DNA from: Candidatus Poseidoniales archaeon
GTDB lineage: Archaea > Thermoplasmatota > Poseidoniia > Poseidoniales > Thalassarchaeaceae
DNA: 8,499 bases
Direction of reading: 5' to 3'
Assembly (NCBI GenBank): GCA_022447885.1
Contig: JAKUTA010000040.1
Location: 1-8,499, forward strand
In this document: positions 7,303 to 8,499 of the stretch, one piece after another
Layout of the letters: each line of letters begins with the position of its first letter
Numbering within the stretch: position 1 is the stretch's first letter
Notes under the pieces: model-generated
Seen by the model: the letters and a program-made list of their open reading frames with translations, nothing else
Databases searched by the model: none
Told to the model about the DNA's origin: nothing
Program-made: the position numbers and the translations under genes

Positions 7303-7695
7303 ATGAGCATACTTGGCGCTGGCGGCGGCATCTCCCTCCCGATGGGTGACGATGTTCAGGTGGTTGAGGCGGTACTGACCATCACCAACATCGCCTCGGA
7401 GCGTCTGCGCGCCGTGCTCGCAGAGGAAGCGGGTGACGACCTGGTGCTGATCATCTCGACCCTCTCAGGCGGCTGCTCAGGCCACCTCTATGACATGCAG
7501 GTCACCGAGAGACCCGATGACTCCGGATTCCAGCACCTCGATATCGAAGGCATCCAGGTCTCGGTGCACAATCGGGACAGCGCCAGACTGAACGGCATCG
7601 AGATCGACTATGTCGACACGCTCATGGGTGGCGGATTCAAGATCAACAACCCCAATGCCGACCGCGGCTGCGGATGCGGCAAGAGCTTCGGTTGA
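7303..7695 (+). CDS. A-type Fe-S cluster carrier, IscA/HesB family
   Basis: A 130-residue A-type carrier that receives Fe-S clusters and passes them to apoproteins. The three ligand cysteines are all present: C58 in SGGCSG, and C123 and C125 in the C-terminal GCGCGKSF. The family core GGGFKINNPNADRGCGCGKSF closely matches the end of IscA/ErpA. The N-terminal 20 or so residues (including SILGAGGGISLP) extend beyond the usual 107-118 residue length. ATG 7342 would remove part of this extension but has no ribosome-binding site. The gene follows the regulator by 48 bp and precedes the YgfZ-like gene by 21 bp, so the three probably form one transcription unit. The sequence does not clearly separate IscA, ErpA, SufA and HesB subtypes, so no symbol is given. 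Its likely clients include [4Fe-4S] enzymes; a direct link to the neighbouring molybdoenzyme is unproven. Confidence 0.95.
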   Translation: MSILGAGGGISLPMGDDVQVVEAVLTITNIASERLRAVLAEEAGDDLVLIISTLSGGCSGHLYDMQVTERPDDSGFQHLDIEGIQVSVHNRDSARLNGIEIDYVDTLMGGGFKINNPNADRGCGCGKSFG

Positions 7696-7703
7696 AGTCC
7701 AGA

Positions 7704-7710
7704 CAGGAGG
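7704..7710 (+). promoter_or_regulatory. Strong Shine-Dalgarno site of the YgfZ-like gene
   Basis: CAGGAGG sits 6 bases before ATG 7717 and fixes that start. It lies inside the 21 bp spacer after the IscA stop, which supports coupled expression from one message. Confidence 0.7.
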
Positions 7711-7716
7711 TCGCAC

Positions 7717-8499
7717 ATGGGTGGTTCGGGCCCGGCTGGTCCGGTGTGGTTCGAGCGAGATTCCTGTTCTCGGACCGTGCTCACGGGTGCTGACGCGGTT
7801 GACCTGTTGCAGCGCATCACCACCAACGACCTCGAAGGCATGGGTGGCACAGAGGTGCGCGACACCTGTCTGGTCGATGCCAACGGCAGGATGCTCGACC
7901 TGTTCTCCGTGTGGCATCTCGGCACTGAACTGCTGCTGATCGGCACAGAGGGTCGGGGAGAGACCCTGCGAGCACATCTGGCTGATGCTGCCTCGTGGAA
8001 GGACGATGTGCAGGCGATCGATGCCGATGACGCCCTGCACCTGTTCACCCTGGTCGGTGAAGGTTCGGATGACGCCGTCTGTTCCCTGGTGGACGAACTG
8101 CCTGAATGCGGACGCTGGTCGATGGGCAAGTCCTGCTGGTGTGCACGACCCCTGCGCAACGGAGCAGCGGACTGCTGGGATATCGTCTGTCAGGCCGGTA
8201 GCCGGGATGATGTGCTCGCTCTGTTGACCGGGAGCGGCGCGGCCGCATGCGATGAGCAGACGTGGCAGGAGGAGAGGGTCGCTCGCGGCTGGCTCGAAGG
8301 CGGGAGAGAGGTCGACGGCACTGTGATTCCGCTGGAACTCGACCTATGGGATTCAGTTTCGTTCGACAAGGGCTGCTTCACCGGCCAGGAGATTCTGGCG
8401 CGTATGGAGAGTCGTGGCAAACTCGCCCGTACGCTGGTCGGTCTGACTTGCAGCGCTGAGCCTCCTCTCGGGCGGCAGCACACCGAGGCGGGCTCGGTC
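7717..8499 (+). CDS. ygfZ: YgfZ/GcvT-like folate-binding Fe-S protein, 3' truncated
   Basis: The reading frame stays open to the window edge, giving 261 residues of a gene whose C-terminal part is missing. YgfZ is a GcvT-fold, tetrahydrofolate-binding protein needed for maturation or repair of certain [4Fe-4S] enzymes. The diagnostic motif KGCFTGQE is at residues 218-225 (key cysteine C220), followed by RMESRGKLARTLVGL. The N-terminal LLQRITTNDL and DANGRMLDLFSVW segments also fit the family, whereas true glycine-cleavage GcvT lacks the KGC motif. Eleven cysteines occur in 261 residues (17, 51, 122, 131, 140, 142, 153, 158, 178, 220, 245), which seems high for the family. The gene directly follows the IscA-type carrier, a functionally matching partner. 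The start is fixed by CAGGAGG 6 bases upstream. Confidence 0.9.
   Translation, partial: MGGSGPAGPVWFERDSCSRTVLTGADAVDLLQRITTNDLEGMGGTEVRDTCLVDANGRMLDLFSVWHLGTELLLIGTEGRGETLRAHLADAASWKDDVQAIDADDALHLFTLVGEGSDDAVCSLVDELPECGRWSMGKSCWCARPLRNGAADCWDIVCQAGSRDDVLALLTGSGAAACDEQTWQEERVARGWLEGGREVDGTVIPLELDLWDSVSFDKGCFTGQEILARMESRGKLARTLVGLTCSAEPPLGRQHTEAGSV

Noticed and set aside
7717..8499. Calling the last gene aminomethyltransferase GcvT of the glycine cleavage system
   Set aside because: The KGCFTGQE motif and the neighbouring IscA gene identify the YgfZ branch rather than GcvT.

Overview
This 8.5 kb window is GC-rich and almost fully coding. It suggests an archaeon, most plausibly a marine Thermoplasmatota lineage such as the Poseidoniales (Marine Group II/III). 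The reasons are a TrmB-family HTH regulator, a large TPR protein with an N-terminal two-CxxC zinc ribbon, and GGTGA/GAGGT-type Shine-Dalgarno sites mixed with a start that has none. This is an inference from gene families; no rRNA or ribosomal protein gene is present to settle it, and a GC-rich bacterium cannot be excluded.

Layout: (1) 117-2585 (+) encodes an 822-residue cytoplasmic scaffold protein with a zinc ribbon, a long charged helical segment, three TPR blocks and two Pro/Ala/Glu linkers. (2) Convergent with it, one base apart, is a minus-strand pair. fdhD (5778-4969) encodes the sulfurtransferase that activates molybdenum oxidoreductases. It is followed by a YdeP/FdhF-like bis-MGD molybdoenzyme gene (4875-2587). 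(3) A 99 bp divergent intergenic region (5779-5877) contains a perfect 9-bp-arm inverted repeat (5805-5826). (4) 5878-7254 (+) encodes a three-module regulator: TrmB HTH, TrmB/PLD-like effector domain and a C-terminal V4R domain with four conserved-type cysteines. (5) Downstream on the same strand are an A-type Fe-S carrier (IscA/HesB, 7303-7695) and a YgfZ-like folate-binding Fe-S protein (7717 to the window edge, truncated).

How they may work together: the regulator sits between a molybdoenzyme with its dedicated activator and two Fe-S maturation genes. A simple model is that the V4R module senses redox state, metal or a small ligand. The protein would then bind the inverted repeat and adjust fdhD-ydeP and its own operon (regulator-iscA-ygfZ). 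The domain assignments are well supported. The sensing and operator assignments are inference. No tRNA, rRNA, CRISPR, transposon or phage feature was seen.
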